Source of the DNA: Roseitalea porphyridii
GTDB taxonomy: Bacteria; Pseudomonadota; Alphaproteobacteria; Rhizobiales; Rhizobiaceae
DNA length: 64,000 nt
NCBI RefSeq assembly: GCF_004331955.1
Contig: NZ_CP036532.1
Location: 1,612,001-1,676,000 of the forward strand
Direction of reading: 5' to 3'
Shown here: positions 1-8,324 of the stretch, in pieces
Layout: each line of letters begins with the position of its first letter
Numbering within the stretch: the stretch's first letter is position 1
Translations under genes and position numbers: made by a program
The notes under the pieces: model-generated
What the model was told of the DNA's origin: nothing
Seen by the model: the letters and a program-made list of their open reading frames with translations, nothing else
Databases searched by the model: none

Positions 1-719
1 TCCGGGCGCGCGGTGTGAAGATGGCCGAACGCGGGCGGCTGACCGGCGAAATCTCGGCCTACGAATATCCGCAGGCCGCCAAGGGCACGGTTCGGCTCGG
101 CAAGGAACTCGCCGCCGAAGACTTCCGCATCGAGGCGCCGGTGAACGAGGGCCGGGTCGACGTGCGTGTGATCGGCGTCATCGAGAACCAGGCGCCGACG
201 CGGGCCATGCAGGCGACGCTCGATGTCGAGGGCGGGATCGTCCGGATGGACCGTCCGAACGATGTCTGTCAGATCGCGCTGGTCGAGCGACACCGGGGCA
301 CCGGCGCGGTCACGAACGCTTTCGTCTCCGGCTTCGGTTATACCGGCGATTGCGCGATGGCCTCGACCGTCGCCCACGACAGCCATCACATGATCGTCGT
401 CGGCACCAACCACGAGGATATGGCGACGGCCGCCAACATGCTCGGCGAGGTCGGCGGCGGCGTCGTGATGGTCTCGAACGGCGAGGTGCTGGCGTTGGTC
501 GAACTGCCGATCGCCGGGCTGATGAGCGATGAACGAGCCGAAATCGTCGCGCAGAAGGCCGACCGGCTGGGCGAGGCCATGCGTCAGATGGGCTGCACGC
601 TCAACAACGCCTACATGCAGCACTCGCTGCTGGCGCTGGTGGTGATCCCCGAACTGCGCATTTCCGATGTCGGGCTGGTCGACGTGACGACGTTCGAGAC
701 GGTGGACGTGTTCGTGTGA
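1..719 (+). CDS. ade: Adenine deaminase, C-terminal part (5' end outside window)
   Basis: This is the last ~238 residues of an adenine deaminase, which converts adenine to hypoxanthine and ammonia in purine salvage. The reading frame is open from base 3 with no stop, so the true start lies upstream. The fragment matches the C-terminal half typical of the family: a conserved VAHDSHHMIVVGTN block, a glycine-rich GEVGGGVV turn, LPIAGLMS, and a closing block ending VIPELRISDVGLVDV. The metal-binding amidohydrolase motifs would be in the missing N-terminal part and cannot be checked. The gene ends at a TGA, and the parE gene converges on it 3 bp later. Confidence 0.88.
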   Translation, partial: RARGVKMAERGRLTGEISAYEYPQAAKGTVRLGKELAAEDFRIEAPVNEGRVDVRVIGVIENQAPTRAMQATLDVEGGIVRMDRPNDVCQIALVERHRGTGAVTNAFVSGFGYTGDCAMASTVAHDSHHMIVVGTNHEDMATAANMLGEVGGGVVMVSNGEVLALVELPIAGLMSDERAEIVAQKADRLGEAMRQMGCTLNNAYMQHSLLALVVIPELRISDVGLVDVTTFETVDVFV

Positions 720-722
720 TGT

Positions 723-1025
723 TCAGTCGAACGCCTCTTCCCAGTCCTGACCGCCATAGAAGAAGCGCAGAAACGTCACGGCGTCCTCGTCGAGCGTGAA
801 GGCGATGGTGATGCGGCGCTCGAAACCGACGATGCGCAGGCCCGGCAGCAGGTCGTCACGCGGCGCGCCACGCGCGGCGGCGAGGTCGAAGCCGAAGCAG
901 AAGCGGCGAATGCGACGGACATAGGAGATCGCGACGGCTCGGCCGGCCGCCGATGAAATATGATCATAGATCGCATCGAGATCCGCCTTCGCTTTGGCCG
1001 TGATGCGGACGCGCCGCCGCCTCAT
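723..1025 (-). CDS. parE: ParE/RelE-family toxin
   Basis: A 100-residue basic protein of the RelE/ParE toxin superfamily. It starts with a basic strand (RRRRVRITAKAKADL), then two helices with ISYVRRIRR, and ends in the strand-rich core typical of ParE (GLRIVGFERRITIAFTL, then VTFLRFFYGGQDWE). ParE toxins poison DNA gyrase, while RelE members cleave mRNA; the target here cannot be told from sequence. The start codon overlaps the upstream parD stop by 4 nt, the usual antitoxin-first arrangement. An alternative in-frame start is not needed, because the coupling fixes this one. Confidence 0.85.
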   Translation of the reverse strand: MRRRRVRITAKAKADLDAIYDHISSAAGRAVAISYVRRIRRFCFGFDLAAARGAPRDDLLPGLRIVGFERRITIAFTLDEDAVTFLRFFYGGQDWEEAFD

Positions 1026-1303
1026 CGATCCGAACTGGAGAGGCGTCGATGCCGATCCTCGATCGCATCGAATACTTCGTCGGCATCCAGAAGCTGCGAC
1101 GGGTCCGCCTTGACTGCCTCATAGGTCGGCACGACCTCCTCGCGCAGCCATTTCTCGATCGCCGCGTCACGCTCGCGCAGTGCGCGCAGGCCCTCGCGGA
1201 CCACCTCGCTGGCCGAGCCATATTCGCCGCTGTCGACCTTGCGGTCGATATAGTCGGCCGCCGCCTGCGGCAGGCTGACGGTTCGCTTCAGGGTCTTGCC
1301 CAT
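1022..1303 (-). CDS. parD: ParD-family antitoxin (CC2985-type ribbon-helix-helix)
   Basis: A 93-residue antitoxin. The N-terminal ~50 residues form a ribbon-helix-helix DNA-binding domain (KRTVSLPQAAADYIDRKVDS, then YGSASEVVREGLRALRERD), and the acidic C-terminal part would wrap the toxin. AGGA sits about 8 nt before the ATG. The gene precedes and overlaps parE, so the two are translationally coupled. A perfect inverted repeat begins 14 nt upstream of the start, fitting autorepression by the ParD or ParDE complex. The pair lies between ade and trkH and has base composition like its neighbours. Confidence 0.87.
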   Translation of the reverse strand: MGKTLKRTVSLPQAAADYIDRKVDSGEYGSASEVVREGLRALRERDAAIEKWLREEVVPTYEAVKADPSQLLDADEVFDAIEDRHRRLSSSDR

Positions 1304-1317
1304 GCGTCGGTCCTCGC

Positions 1318-1338
1318 TGGTATGAAGAAATCATACCA
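1318..1338. promoter_or_regulatory. Probable ParD operator (perfect 8-bp inverted repeat)
   Basis: TGGTATGA, 5 nt, TCATACCA: two perfect 8-bp arms directly upstream of parD. ParD-type RHH repressors bind such palindromes to autoregulate. The TATGA/TCATA content stands out in GC-rich surroundings. Confidence 0.7.
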
Positions 1339-1354
1339 ACCCGTCCAAGGAAGC

Positions 1355-2809
1355 TCAATCCCGCCAGAACGCCGGCGACAGCAGCACCAGCATGGTGAAC
1401 AGTTCGAGCCGGCCCAGCAGCATGCCGAACGACAGGATCCATTTGGCGCTGTCGTCGAGCGCGCCGAAATTGCCCGCCGGGCCGATCACCTCGCCAAGGC
1501 CGGGGCCGACATTGGACAGCGCCGTCAGCGCGCCCGAGAAGGCCGTGACGAGGTCGACGCCGGTCAGCGCGACGAGCACCGTGCCGATCCCCACCAGCAT
1601 GAAGAAGGTGCCGAAATACATCATCGTCACATATTGCTGCTGGTCGGGCACCGACACCGAGCCCGAGCGCACGGTGCGGATCGCATGCGGATAGATGAAG
1701 GTCTCCAGCGACCGCTTGATCACGCCGAACAGAATGATCCACCGCGTCGCCTTGATGCCGCCCGAGGTCGAGCCGGCGCAGCCGCCGAGCACGGTGGCGA
1801 CGAGGATCAGCGCCACGGTGAACGAGTTCCACTCCATGTAGTTGTCGACCGCATAGCCGGTGGTCGTGACGATCGAGACGACCGAGAACACGGCCTTGGT
1901 GAAGCCTTCGCGGAACTCGATGGTCTCGGACAGATCGAGCTGCATCGACAGCAGGATCGCCAGAAACAGCGTGTAGCCCAGGAACACCAGAACCTGGTTG
2001 TCGCGAAACGCGTCGAACCTGGCCCGCAGCGCCAGCAGGATCAGCGCGGTGAAGGGCAGGGCCGCGATGATCATGAAGACGATGGCGATCCAGTGCGTCC
2101 ACGGGCTGGCGAAGAAGCCGAAGGAGCGGTCGTGCGTGGAAAAGCCGCCCGAGGCGAGCGTCGTCATGGCGTGGTTGACCGCATCGAACGCGCTCATGCC
2201 CGACCACGCGTAGAGCGCCGCGCACAGCACGGTCAGCGCGGCGTAGATGCCGACGACCGAATAGGCGTAGGTCGAAAACCGCGCGAACGGCCGGTCGTAA
2301 CGGTCCGACGACTCGATCTTGAAGAAGCTCGCCCCGCCGATCTTCAGGAACGGCAGGATGAACAGGCCCAGCACGATCACGCCGAGCCCGCCGATCCATT
2401 GCAGCATGGAGCGCCACAAGAGGATGCCCGGCGGCATGGTGTCGAGCCCCGAAAGAACGGTCGAGCCGGTCGTCGTCGCCCCCGACACGCCCTCGAAGAC
2501 CGCGTCGGCCAGGCTCATCTCGATCGTGGCGAACATGAACGGCACCGACGCCGCCGCGCAGAAGGTCAGCCACAGCATGTTGACCACAAGGAAGGTGAAT
2601 CGGGTCGAGACCACCGGTGGCCCGGCCCTGGTTGCCACGGCGATCAGCGCCGACAGACCGCCGATCATCGCCGCCGACGAGGCGAACACCTTCCAGTCCT
2701 CGTTGCCGTAATAGAGGTCGACGAGCCCCGGGATCAGCATCATCGTCGCCAGATAGAAGGCGAAGATCGCGCTCACATGCATCGCGCTGCGCAGCATGTT
2801 GGCATTCAT
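1355..2809 (-). CDS. trkH: TrkH-family potassium uptake protein
   Basis: A 484-residue polytopic inner-membrane protein, the pore subunit of Trk K+ uptake, which normally works with the cytosolic NAD-binding TrkA. The four quasi-repeated selectivity-filter loops are all visible: SGATTTGST (~residue 130), TTLASGGFSTH (~235), TTTGYA (~315) and TALSNVGPG (~435). GGCAGSTSGGIKATR follows the third pore loop, as in TrkH. Length is normal for the family. It is divergent from ilvA with a 166-nt gap. No trkA is in the window, and no convincing Shine-Dalgarno sequence precedes the ATG. Confidence 0.95.
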   Translation of the reverse strand: MNANMLRSAMHVSAIFAFYLATMMLIPGLVDLYYGNEDWKVFASSAAMIGGLSALIAVATRAGPPVVSTRFTFLVVNMLWLTFCAAASVPFMFATIEMSLADAVFEGVSGATTTGSTVLSGLDTMPPGILLWRSMLQWIGGLGVIVLGLFILPFLKIGGASFFKIESSDRYDRPFARFSTYAYSVVGIYAALTVLCAALYAWSGMSAFDAVNHAMTTLASGGFSTHDRSFGFFASPWTHWIAIVFMIIAALPFTALILLALRARFDAFRDNQVLVFLGYTLFLAILLSMQLDLSETIEFREGFTKAVFSVVSIVTTTGYAVDNYMEWNSFTVALILVATVLGGCAGSTSGGIKATRWIILFGVIKRSLETFIYPHAIRTVRSGSVSVPDQQQYVTMMYFGTFFMLVGIGTVLVALTGVDLVTAFSGALTALSNVGPGLGEVIGPAGNFGALDDSAKWILSFGMLLGRLELFTMLVLLSPAFWRD

Positions 2810-2975
2810 GGAAGGGCCTGCCCCGCGTCCGGTATTCGCCTTCTGCCCGCACGGCCATTGGCAAAGCGGGTTGAGCGCGTATACACGGAGCGCCGCGCCG
2901 ATGCCAAAGGATTTCGGCGCTGCACAAGCGGCGGACCCGCACCGCGTCCGCCGCCCGAACCCGTGGGAGTATGAG

Positions 2976-4244
2976 ATGGACCTGCCGGCACCGGCCGAAT
3001 TCGAGCGCGACGTGCGCGCCGCGCGCGCGGCGATGGATGCGCTGTTCGAACCGACCCCGCTGCAGGAGAACGTCTTCCTGTCCGAGCGCTACGGCGCGCG
3101 CATCTTCCTCAAGCGCGAGGACCTGACGCCGGTCCGCTCCTACAAGATCCGCGGTGCCTTCAACTTCCTGCGCAAGCGCATCGGCGCCGGTGAGACCGAT
3201 CGCTTCGTGTGCGCGTCGGCCGGCAATCACGCGCAGGGCTTTGCCTATGCCTGCCGGCACTTCGGCGTGACCGGGACGGTCTTCATGCCGGTGACGACGC
3301 CCCAGCAGAAGATCGACAAGACCCGCGTCTTCGGCGGCGATGCGGTCGAGATCGAACTTGTCGGCGACATCTTCGACGCCTGCAACGCGGCCGCGCTCGA
3401 ATTCGCCGCGCGCGAGGGCGCGGTGATGGTGCCGCCGTTCGACGACCCGGACATCATCGAGGGACAGGCGACGGTTGCCCTCGAGATCGCCGAACAACTG
3501 CCTGAGGGCGTCACGATGGACCGGCTGCATGTGGCGGTCGGCGGCGGCGGGCTGACGAGCGGCATGACGCTTCTGTTCGAGGCGCTCGGTCTCGCCCCGA
3601 AGATGATGCTGATCGAACCCGCCGGCGCCCCCAGCCTGAAGCGCTCTCTGGAACGCGGCGAGCGCGTCCGGCTCGACCGGATCGACAGCTTCGTCGACGG
3701 CGCCGCCGTCGCCCAGATCGGCGCGCACACGCACGACGTTCTCAGGCGCTACCGGCCCGAAGACGTCACGCTCGTCAGCGAGGATCGGCTGTGCTCGACG
3801 ATCATCGAGATGCTCAATGTCGAAGGGATCGTGCTCGAACCGGCCGGCGCGCTGTCGATCGACGCGCTGCGCGACGTACCGGCGCGCGAACTCGCCGGCC
3901 GCACGGTCGTCTGCATCACCTCGGGCGGCAATTTCGACTTCGAACGCCTGCCCGACGTCAAGGAGCGGGCGCTGCGGCACGAGGGGCTGAAGAAGTACTT
4001 CATCCTGCGGCTGCCCCAGCGGCCCGGCGCGCTGCGCGACTTCCTCGAGATCCTGGGCCCCGAGGACGACATCACCCGCTTCGAGTATCTCAAGAAGTCG
4101 GCGCGCAACTTCGGTTCGATCCTGATCGGCATCGAAACCAGAAAGGCATCGAACTTCGTCGGGCTGATGGCGCGCATGACCGATGCCGGCTTCGTCTGGC
4201 AGGACATCACCGACAACGATCTCGTCGCCGGCGTTCTGGTCTGA
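2976..4244 (+). CDS. ilvA: Threonine ammonia-lyase (threonine dehydratase)
   Basis: PLP-dependent enzyme that deaminates L-threonine to 2-oxobutanoate, the first step of isoleucine synthesis. The 422-residue length is that of the short IlvA type with one ACT-like regulatory domain. Motifs: the PLP lysine in RSYKIRGA (~residue 52), SAGNHAQG, the phosphate-binding VGGGGLTSG (~residue 190), and a C-terminal ACT-like block starting LKKYFILRLPQRPGALRDF (~residue 335). The ATG at 2976 was chosen because GGGAG precedes it by 6 nt; an in-frame ATG at 2901 would add 25 unlikely residues. The stop directly abuts that of the convergent permease gene. Confidence 0.92.
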   Translation: MDLPAPAEFERDVRAARAAMDALFEPTPLQENVFLSERYGARIFLKREDLTPVRSYKIRGAFNFLRKRIGAGETDRFVCASAGNHAQGFAYACRHFGVTGTVFMPVTTPQQKIDKTRVFGGDAVEIELVGDIFDACNAAALEFAAREGAVMVPPFDDPDIIEGQATVALEIAEQLPEGVTMDRLHVAVGGGGLTSGMTLLFEALGLAPKMMLIEPAGAPSLKRSLERGERVRLDRIDSFVDGAAVAQIGAHTHDVLRRYRPEDVTLVSEDRLCSTIIEMLNVEGIVLEPAGALSIDALRDVPARELAGRTVVCITSGGNFDFERLPDVKERALRHEGLKKYFILRLPQRPGALRDFLEILGPEDDITRFEYLKKSARNFGSILIGIETRKASNFVGLMARMTDAGFVWQDITDNDLVAGVLV

Positions 4245-5414
4245 TCACTCGGCCGCGTCGCGATCGGGCAGGATGAAGTTGTCGCCCCCCTTGATCGGCT
4301 GGCCCTTCACCTCGTCCTTGAGGTCGCGGATGTGGCGCTTCGGCGGTATCCGCCCGTTGCGCGACAGCAGCACGGCGACCGGCCGGGTGCCGTCGAATTC
4401 GGACAGGATGATCACCATGATCGCCATGATCGGCACCGACAGGAGCGCGCCCGCGATCCCCCACAGCGACGCCCAGCTTGCCAGCGACACCAGGATGACG
4501 AACGGGCTGAGATTGAGCGACCGGCCCATCAGCGACGGTTCGAGGATGGAGCCCACGAACACCTGGCACGCGGTCAGCGCCAGGAACAGGCCCAGGATCG
4601 TCCCCCAGTCGCCGAACTGGACGATGGCGATGGCGACGGGGAACATCACGCCCAGGAACGAGCCCACATAGGGCACATAGTTCATCAGCGCGATCAGGAC
4701 GCCCCAGAACGCGGCGAAATCGAGCGCCATGAACGCCATGACGACATAGCACATCAGCCCAAGGATCAGGTTGATCAGCGTCTTTGTCGCCAGATAGTCG
4801 CCGATGCGCGTGTTGATCACCGAGACGATCTCGATCACCCGGCGCGCGTCGTCGGGATTGTCGGTCAGCCGTTTGGACTTGCGCTCGAAGGCCTGTCGTT
4901 CGGCGAGCGCGAAGCCGGTGTAGACGAAGATAATGACCATCGTGCCGACGAGCACGCCGACCGACGTGACGGTCGAACCGATCAACGACTGCAGCGAAAC
5001 GCCGCCGAGAATGTCGCGCCTGAGGGTCTCCCAGGTCGGTTCGGTCTCGAACCCGAACTCTTCGCCGAAGCCGCGCCAGACCCCCTGGATGATGCCGAGC
5101 AGCCGCTCCTGATAGGCCGGCGCCAGCGCCAGAAGCTGGTTGATGTTGGAGATGATCAGCCAGACGAAAGCGCCGACGATGCCGATGATCACCAGGATCG
5201 AGATCGCAAAGCGCACGGGCGAGGGGATCAGCGGTCCGATCGCCGGAATGCGCCGCATGTACTGCGCAAGGGCCGTGACGATGTAGGCCAGGATGATGCT
5301 GGCGATCACCGGAATGATGATGTTCTGGCCGATATAGAGGATCCAGCCGATCATCAGCGCGAGCGCGAGACCGAACACGAAATTGCGGAACCGGTCGTGA
5401 CGTTGCGAGATCAT
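4245..5414 (-). CDS. AI-2E family transporter (PerM-like permease)
   Basis: A 389-residue membrane protein of the AI-2E exporter/PerM family (COG0628, Pfam AI-2E_transport). The N-terminal segment has two closely spaced membrane helices (FVFGLALALMIGWILYIGQN and the following IIPVIASIILAYIV), then a soluble stretch, then the family's C-terminal helical block with NYVPYVGSFLGV and FVGSILEPSLMGRSLNLSP. Members have been linked to quorum-signal export or Na+/H+ exchange, but substrates are mostly unproven. A hydrophilic ~40-residue tail follows the last helix. Its stop codon is adjacent to that of ilvA, so the two genes converge. Confidence 0.88.
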   Translation of the reverse strand: MISQRHDRFRNFVFGLALALMIGWILYIGQNIIIPVIASIILAYIVTALAQYMRRIPAIGPLIPSPVRFAISILVIIGIVGAFVWLIISNINQLLALAPAYQERLLGIIQGVWRGFGEEFGFETEPTWETLRRDILGGVSLQSLIGSTVTSVGVLVGTMVIIFVYTGFALAERQAFERKSKRLTDNPDDARRVIEIVSVINTRIGDYLATKTLINLILGLMCYVVMAFMALDFAAFWGVLIALMNYVPYVGSFLGVMFPVAIAIVQFGDWGTILGLFLALTACQVFVGSILEPSLMGRSLNLSPFVILVSLASWASLWGIAGALLSVPIMAIMVIILSEFDGTRPVAVLLSRNGRIPPKRHIRDLKDEVKGQPIKGGDNFILPDRDAAE

Positions 5415-5584
5415 GGGCGCTCCGGAGATCGGCGCATTGTTTCAGATCGGTGGCCGATTGTGCAAGCGCACAATCACGGGCGACACCGCAAAAGCGCCCC
5501 CGGCGAACCGTTCGCCGCTCCGCTGCGCTTGCCAAGCGGCCGCACGCTCCATAAGGGCGGTTCTTTCCAGACGGAGGAAAGCCG

Positions 5585-6793
5585 ATGGCCGGGCTGGCGG
5601 CACTGTGTCTCGCCTATGTCTTTTCGCAGTTCTACCGCTCGTTTCTTGCGGTCCTGACACCGGCATTGGCGAGCGATCTTGACATGACCAAGGCGCAGCT
5701 CTCGCTCGCCTCGGGCCTGTGGTTCGCCGCCTTCGCATTGATGCAGTTCGTCGTGGGGGTCGCGCTCGACCGCGTCGGACCGCGCCGCACCTCGACGCTG
5801 TTCATGTTCGTTGCGGCCGCTGGCGCGTTCCTGTTCGCCGCCGCCTGGTCGCCGGTGGCGATCATCGTGGCGATGGCGCTGATCGGCGCCGGCTGCGCGC
5901 CCGTGCTGATGGCGTCCTACTTCATCATCGCACGCAATTTCGTCGCGGCCCGCTTCGCGCTTCTGGCCTCGGTCTTCATCGGCATCGGCAATCTGGGCAA
6001 CATCGTCGGGGCCACGCCGATGGCCGCCGCCGCCGAGACTTTCGGCTGGCGCCCCACGGTCGCCGCGCTCGGCGTGGTGACGGCGCTCGTCGCGCTGGCG
6101 ATCTTTGCAGCCGTGCGCGACCCCGGGCGCATCGACGATCCGGACGGCCCGCCCGGCTTCAGCGGGTTCATCGCGCTGATGCGCATTCGCGCCCTGTGGT
6201 TCATCATTCCGCTGACGCTGGTCTATTACGCCACCGCCGGCGGCATACGCGGCCTGTGGACCGGGCCTTTCCTCGCCGAGACCTATGGCGCCGACGCGCT
6301 GGTGATCGGCCAGGTCACGCTGGCCATGGCGCTGGCCATGGCGGTTGGCAGCTTCGTCTACGGTCCGCTCGACAACTGGCTGAACACGCGCAAATGGATC
6401 ATCGTTTCCGGCGTCGCGGTGGCGATCGTGGCGTGCACGTTCCTGGCGTTGTTCCCGCAAAGCGGCATCGCGGCCGTCACCGTGGCGCTCGTCGCCATTG
6501 GGGCGGCCTGCGTCGGCTACGGCGTCCTGACCGCGCATTCCAAGAGCTTCATGCCGCCGGCGCTGATCGGCCGGGGCGTGACGTTGATGAACTTCTTTTC
6601 GATCGGTGGCGTGGCGCTGATGCAGATGCTGACCGGTGCCCTTGTGACCACGACCGCCGATCCGGCCGATCCCGTGCGGGCCTACCACTATCTGTTCGGC
6701 TTCTATGCGCTGATGCTGGCCGCCGCGCTCGCCATCTACCTTTTCTCGCGTGATGCAAGGCCGCGCGGGCCGGACCGGCCCGAAGGCCTATAG
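5585..6793 (+). CDS. MFS transporter
   Basis: A 402-residue major facilitator with about 12 hydrophobic segments. The start is well supported by GGAGG about 9 nt before ATG 5585. Residues 55-75 carry an MFS motif-A-like loop (GVALDRVGPRRTS), and the second half repeats the pattern around YGPLDNWLNTRKW. No specific substrate signature was recognised; it resembles the nitrate/nitrite and sugar-phosphate-like bacterial MFS groups only in general form. The last 6 nt overlap the end of the convergent hydrolase gene. Confidence 0.85.
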   Translation: MAGLAALCLAYVFSQFYRSFLAVLTPALASDLDMTKAQLSLASGLWFAAFALMQFVVGVALDRVGPRRTSTLFMFVAAAGAFLFAAAWSPVAIIVAMALIGAGCAPVLMASYFIIARNFVAARFALLASVFIGIGNLGNIVGATPMAAAAETFGWRPTVAALGVVTALVALAIFAAVRDPGRIDDPDGPPGFSGFIALMRIRALWFIIPLTLVYYATAGGIRGLWTGPFLAETYGADALVIGQVTLAMALAMAVGSFVYGPLDNWLNTRKWIIVSGVAVAIVACTFLALFPQSGIAAVTVALVAIGAACVGYGVLTAHSKSFMPPALIGRGVTLMNFFSIGGVALMQMLTGALVTTTADPADPVRAYHYLFGFYALMLAAALAIYLFSRDARPRGPDRPEGL

Positions 6794-7801
6794 CCCTTCA
6801 ACCCAGTCAGCGATCGTGTCGGCCATCATCCGGTTGTTGGACGGCGACAGCGCGTCGCCGGCGATGACATGGTCGTTCGGGTCGTCCGACTGTTCCACGG
6901 CGACGATCTGCGTCGGACCGCCCCAGCGCTCGGCGATCTGGCGCGTGACCGTGTGATCGACGATCTGGTCGGCATCGGAGAAGACGAACAGGGCCGGCAT
7001 GGTGGCGTTCTCGTGGAAGAGCCCCCTTGCATGCGCGACGGCCGCGCCCATCGGCAGGATCGAGACGGACGGATAGCGCTCGGTCCAGAAACGCGCATGC
7101 GCCTCGTTCTCGGGTTCGAAGCTGCGCTCGGCGCCCAGGATCAGCGGCACGATCCGCTCCGCGAAGGGCATGGTGAGGATCTCGCTGCCGCCGGCCTTGA
7201 CCTTGAAGTTCGGCGAAACGAACACGATCCCGTCGATCCGGTCCCTGAGATCGGGATGGAGCGCGGCGATCGCGGCGAGCGTGCCGCCGGTCGAAGTGCC
7301 GATCAGCACGACCGTCTCGCCCAGCCTTTCGCCGATGGCGATCGCTTCGGCGACATCGTCCATCCAGTCCTGCACCACCGGCTCTGCCATCGCATCATTC
7401 GAACGGCCGTGGCCGGCAAGCCGGGTGTAGAACAGGTTCGCGCCCAGTGCCTCGGCCGCCATGTCGGGCGCAGGCCGTATTTCGCCGGCCGAAGCGGAAA
7501 AGCCGTGCACGTAGACCAGCGCCACGGGCGTCTTTGCCTTCGAGGCGGGGAACGCCCAGACGATCTGCTTTTCGGCGCCCTCGACGATGTCGTCGAACCG
7601 CGCCTCGCTCTCGGCCAGATAGGCGTCGAGATCCTCGCCGATCGTCGCCGCGTCGAACCGCAACGCGGTGTCGACCGGTTCGCGCGGTCCGAACAGCCAC
7701 AGCGCGGCGATGACGACGATGAGGGCGACGAGCGCATAGAGCACGATGCGTATCCGGGATCTGCGTCTTGGTTGCGGAGCGGGCGCGGTCTGGTCGGCCA
7801 T
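6788..7801 (-). CDS. Membrane-anchored alpha/beta hydrolase
   Basis: A 337-residue alpha/beta-hydrolase with an N-terminal anchor: RRRSRIRIVLYALVALIVV is a basic-then-hydrophobic segment at ~12-32. The catalytic features are VYVHGFSAS (oxyanion region), the nucleophile elbow GTSTGG (serine ~165), an acidic residue in FSDADQIVD, and the histidine in DPNDHVIAG. It resembles monoacylglycerol-lipase or carboxylesterase-type hydrolases; the substrate is unknown. The ATG at 7801 was chosen because the 43 extra residues of the longer frame look non-coding. It probably acts at the periplasmic face of the inner membrane. Confidence 0.85.
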   Translation of the reverse strand: MADQTAPAPQPRRRSRIRIVLYALVALIVVIAALWLFGPREPVDTALRFDAATIGEDLDAYLAESEARFDDIVEGAEKQIVWAFPASKAKTPVALVYVHGFSASAGEIRPAPDMAAEALGANLFYTRLAGHGRSNDAMAEPVVQDWMDDVAEAIAIGERLGETVVLIGTSTGGTLAAIAALHPDLRDRIDGIVFVSPNFKVKAGGSEILTMPFAERIVPLILGAERSFEPENEAHARFWTERYPSVSILPMGAAVAHARGLFHENATMPALFVFSDADQIVDHTVTRQIAERWGGPTQIVAVEQSDDPNDHVIAGDALSPSNNRMMADTIADWVEGL

Positions 7802-7941
7802 GGCGGTGCGAATCCGGTTTGCCACTGATGGGTGCCGATTGGTAGCCGCAGGCCAGCGGCTTGGCAAACGGTCGGCCCGGCCCGTTGGCGACATTGACAG
7901 GGCCGGTCCGACCGCCGATCTTGCCCGCAAAGGAGACGATG

Positions 7942-8256
7942 ATGGCGGGATTTCTCAGGCGTCTGTTCGGCGGAAGCGACGACGGTGGCGACGACCCGTC
8001 CGCGCGCGCGCCCGACGAGGTCTATGAGGGCGTCGAGATCCGAGCCGCGCCGGTCAAGGAGGCCGACGGCCAGTGGCGTCTGGCGGGCACACTGACAAGG
8101 ACCGTCGACGGCGCCACCATCACGCGCCGTTTCCTGCGTGCCGATCTGCTTGCCTCAAGGGACATGGCCGTGTCGTCATCGCTCGCCAAGGCGCGGCTGA
8201 TCATCGACGAAAACGGCGACCGCCTGTGGACCGGCGACACCGACCGGCCCACCTGA
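7942..8256 (+). CDS. HlyU family protein
   Basis: A 104-residue protein matching the HlyU family (PF10115), common in Rhizobiales: it opens MAGFLRRLFGG, has a strand-rich core (YEGVEIRAAPVKEADG, then WRLAGTLTR), and ends with SSLAKARLIIDENGDRLW. Vibrio HlyU is a transcriptional activator of haemolysin, but that protein belongs to the ArsR fold; the role of this family in alphaproteobacteria is unclear. AAGGAG lies 6 nt before ATG 7942; ATG 7939 is also in frame. It lies 68 nt upstream of aroA in the same direction and may be co-transcribed with it. Confidence 0.82.
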   Translation: MAGFLRRLFGGSDDGGDDPSARAPDEVYEGVEIRAAPVKEADGQWRLAGTLTRTVDGATITRRFLRADLLASRDMAVSSSLAKARLIIDENGDRLWTGDTDRPT

Positions 8257-8324
8257 CGCCCGCTTGACGCGCCGCGCGCCGGACCGCAAAAGGGCGGTCT
8301 TTCCCGCCGTTTGCCGAGCGCTTC

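Noticed and set aside
1049-4000. Long frames on both strands across parD, trkH and ilvA (for example 1049-2974 plus and 1167-3980 minus)
   Set aside because: They cross real genes in other frames and intergenic DNA including the parD operator, and show no recognisable domain.
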